Assembly: GCA_964554125.1 (NCBI GenBank)
Contig: CAZKNG010000051.1
Span: forward strand, 1 to 16,511
Direction of reading: 5' to 3'
Source: JAGHBT01 sp035311885
GTDB lineage: Bacteria > Krumholzibacteriota > Krumholzibacteriia > Krumholzibacteriales > WJIX01
Length of the DNA stretch: 16,511 bases
The notes under the pieces: generated by a model
Database searches by the model: none
Seen by the model: only the letters and a program-made list of their open reading frames with translations
What the model was told of the DNA's origin: nothing
Position numbers and translations under genes: made by a program
In this document: in pieces, positions 16,409 through 16,511 of the stretch
Layout: every line of letters starts with the position of its first letter
Numbering within the stretch: position 1 is the stretch's first letter

Positions 16409-16487
16409 AAATTTAAGCGGATCTTACCGCTTGATTATACATGTTTGCGCGTCAAGGGGGAAAACTTTTACACGAGGGAGGATAGTG

Positions 16488-16511
16488 ATGGATACTTGCG
16501 CGCGCTCAGGC
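16488..16511 (+). CDS. Start of an unidentified gene (cut by window edge)
   Basis: ATG at 16488 with AGGGAGGA (16475-16482) 5 bases upstream, an excellent ribosome binding site, and an open frame MDTCARSG to the edge. Eight codons are too few for any family call. A GTG immediately before the ATG (16485) is an alternative start. The presence of a TATAAT and a leader hairpin upstream supports a real gene with its own transcript. Confidence 0.6.

Larger units (their letters stand above)
15922..16487. other. Gene-poor stretch with coding-like remnants
   Basis: 566 bases without a gene I can name. It has GC-rich and AT-rich patches, a 10-bp inverted pair GCGGCAAATC (15982-15991) / GATTTGCCGC (16191-16200), and two minus-strand frames described separately. 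An 88-codon plus-strand frame starting at 15977 reads as low-complexity nonsense and I do not accept it. The composition is consistent with an eroded insertion or repeat region. Confidence 0.35.

Overview
The window is bacterial DNA of moderate GC with ordinary Shine-Dalgarno-led genes, including TTG starts (hutI, thiC) and one GTG start (Bax-like gene). Gene content points to a heterotroph that catabolises histidine and acetoacetate/acyl-CoA compounds and makes its own thiamine. There are no rRNA, tRNA or CRISPR features, and the sequence alone does not fix the lineage. An uncultured or poorly sampled phylum is plausible, but that is inference.

Left part (1-6430, all on the minus strand, transcribed right to left): thiC (thiamine pyrimidine synthase), a DinG/XPD-type iron-sulfur helicase, hutU (urocanate hydratase) and the N-terminal half of hutI (imidazolonepropionase, cut by the left edge). 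hutU and hutI catalyse steps 2 and 3 of histidine degradation. hutH is not in the window. thiC has a good promoter so close to its start that no TPP riboswitch can fit.

Middle (6640-11249, plus strand): a membrane-anchored Bax-like glucosaminidase divergent from thiC, a 327-base AT-rich spacer that contains a start-less coding-like frame, a MATE-family efflux transporter, and acetoacetyl-CoA synthetase. The synthetase has its own promoter and a 9-bp inverted repeat around it.

Right-middle (11352-14587, minus strand, convergent with the synthetase): a compact three-gene operon of a thiolase-fold protein, a zinc-ribbon/OB-fold DUF35 protein and an acyl-CoA dehydrogenase. Two things stand out. 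By hand alignment the thiolase lacks the nucleophilic cysteine, which recalls the thiolase-fold/DUF35 retro-aldolases of steroid side-chain breakdown. The dehydrogenase appears to begin at an ATC codon behind a perfect ribosome binding site.

Right end (14588-16511): about 320 bases of nested inverted repeats that look like a non-autonomous mobile element (MITE), a translationally coupled pair made of a nucleotidyltransferase-fold protein and an 82-residue unknown, a roughly 560-base gene-poor stretch with coding-like remnants, and the first eight codons of a new plus-strand gene.
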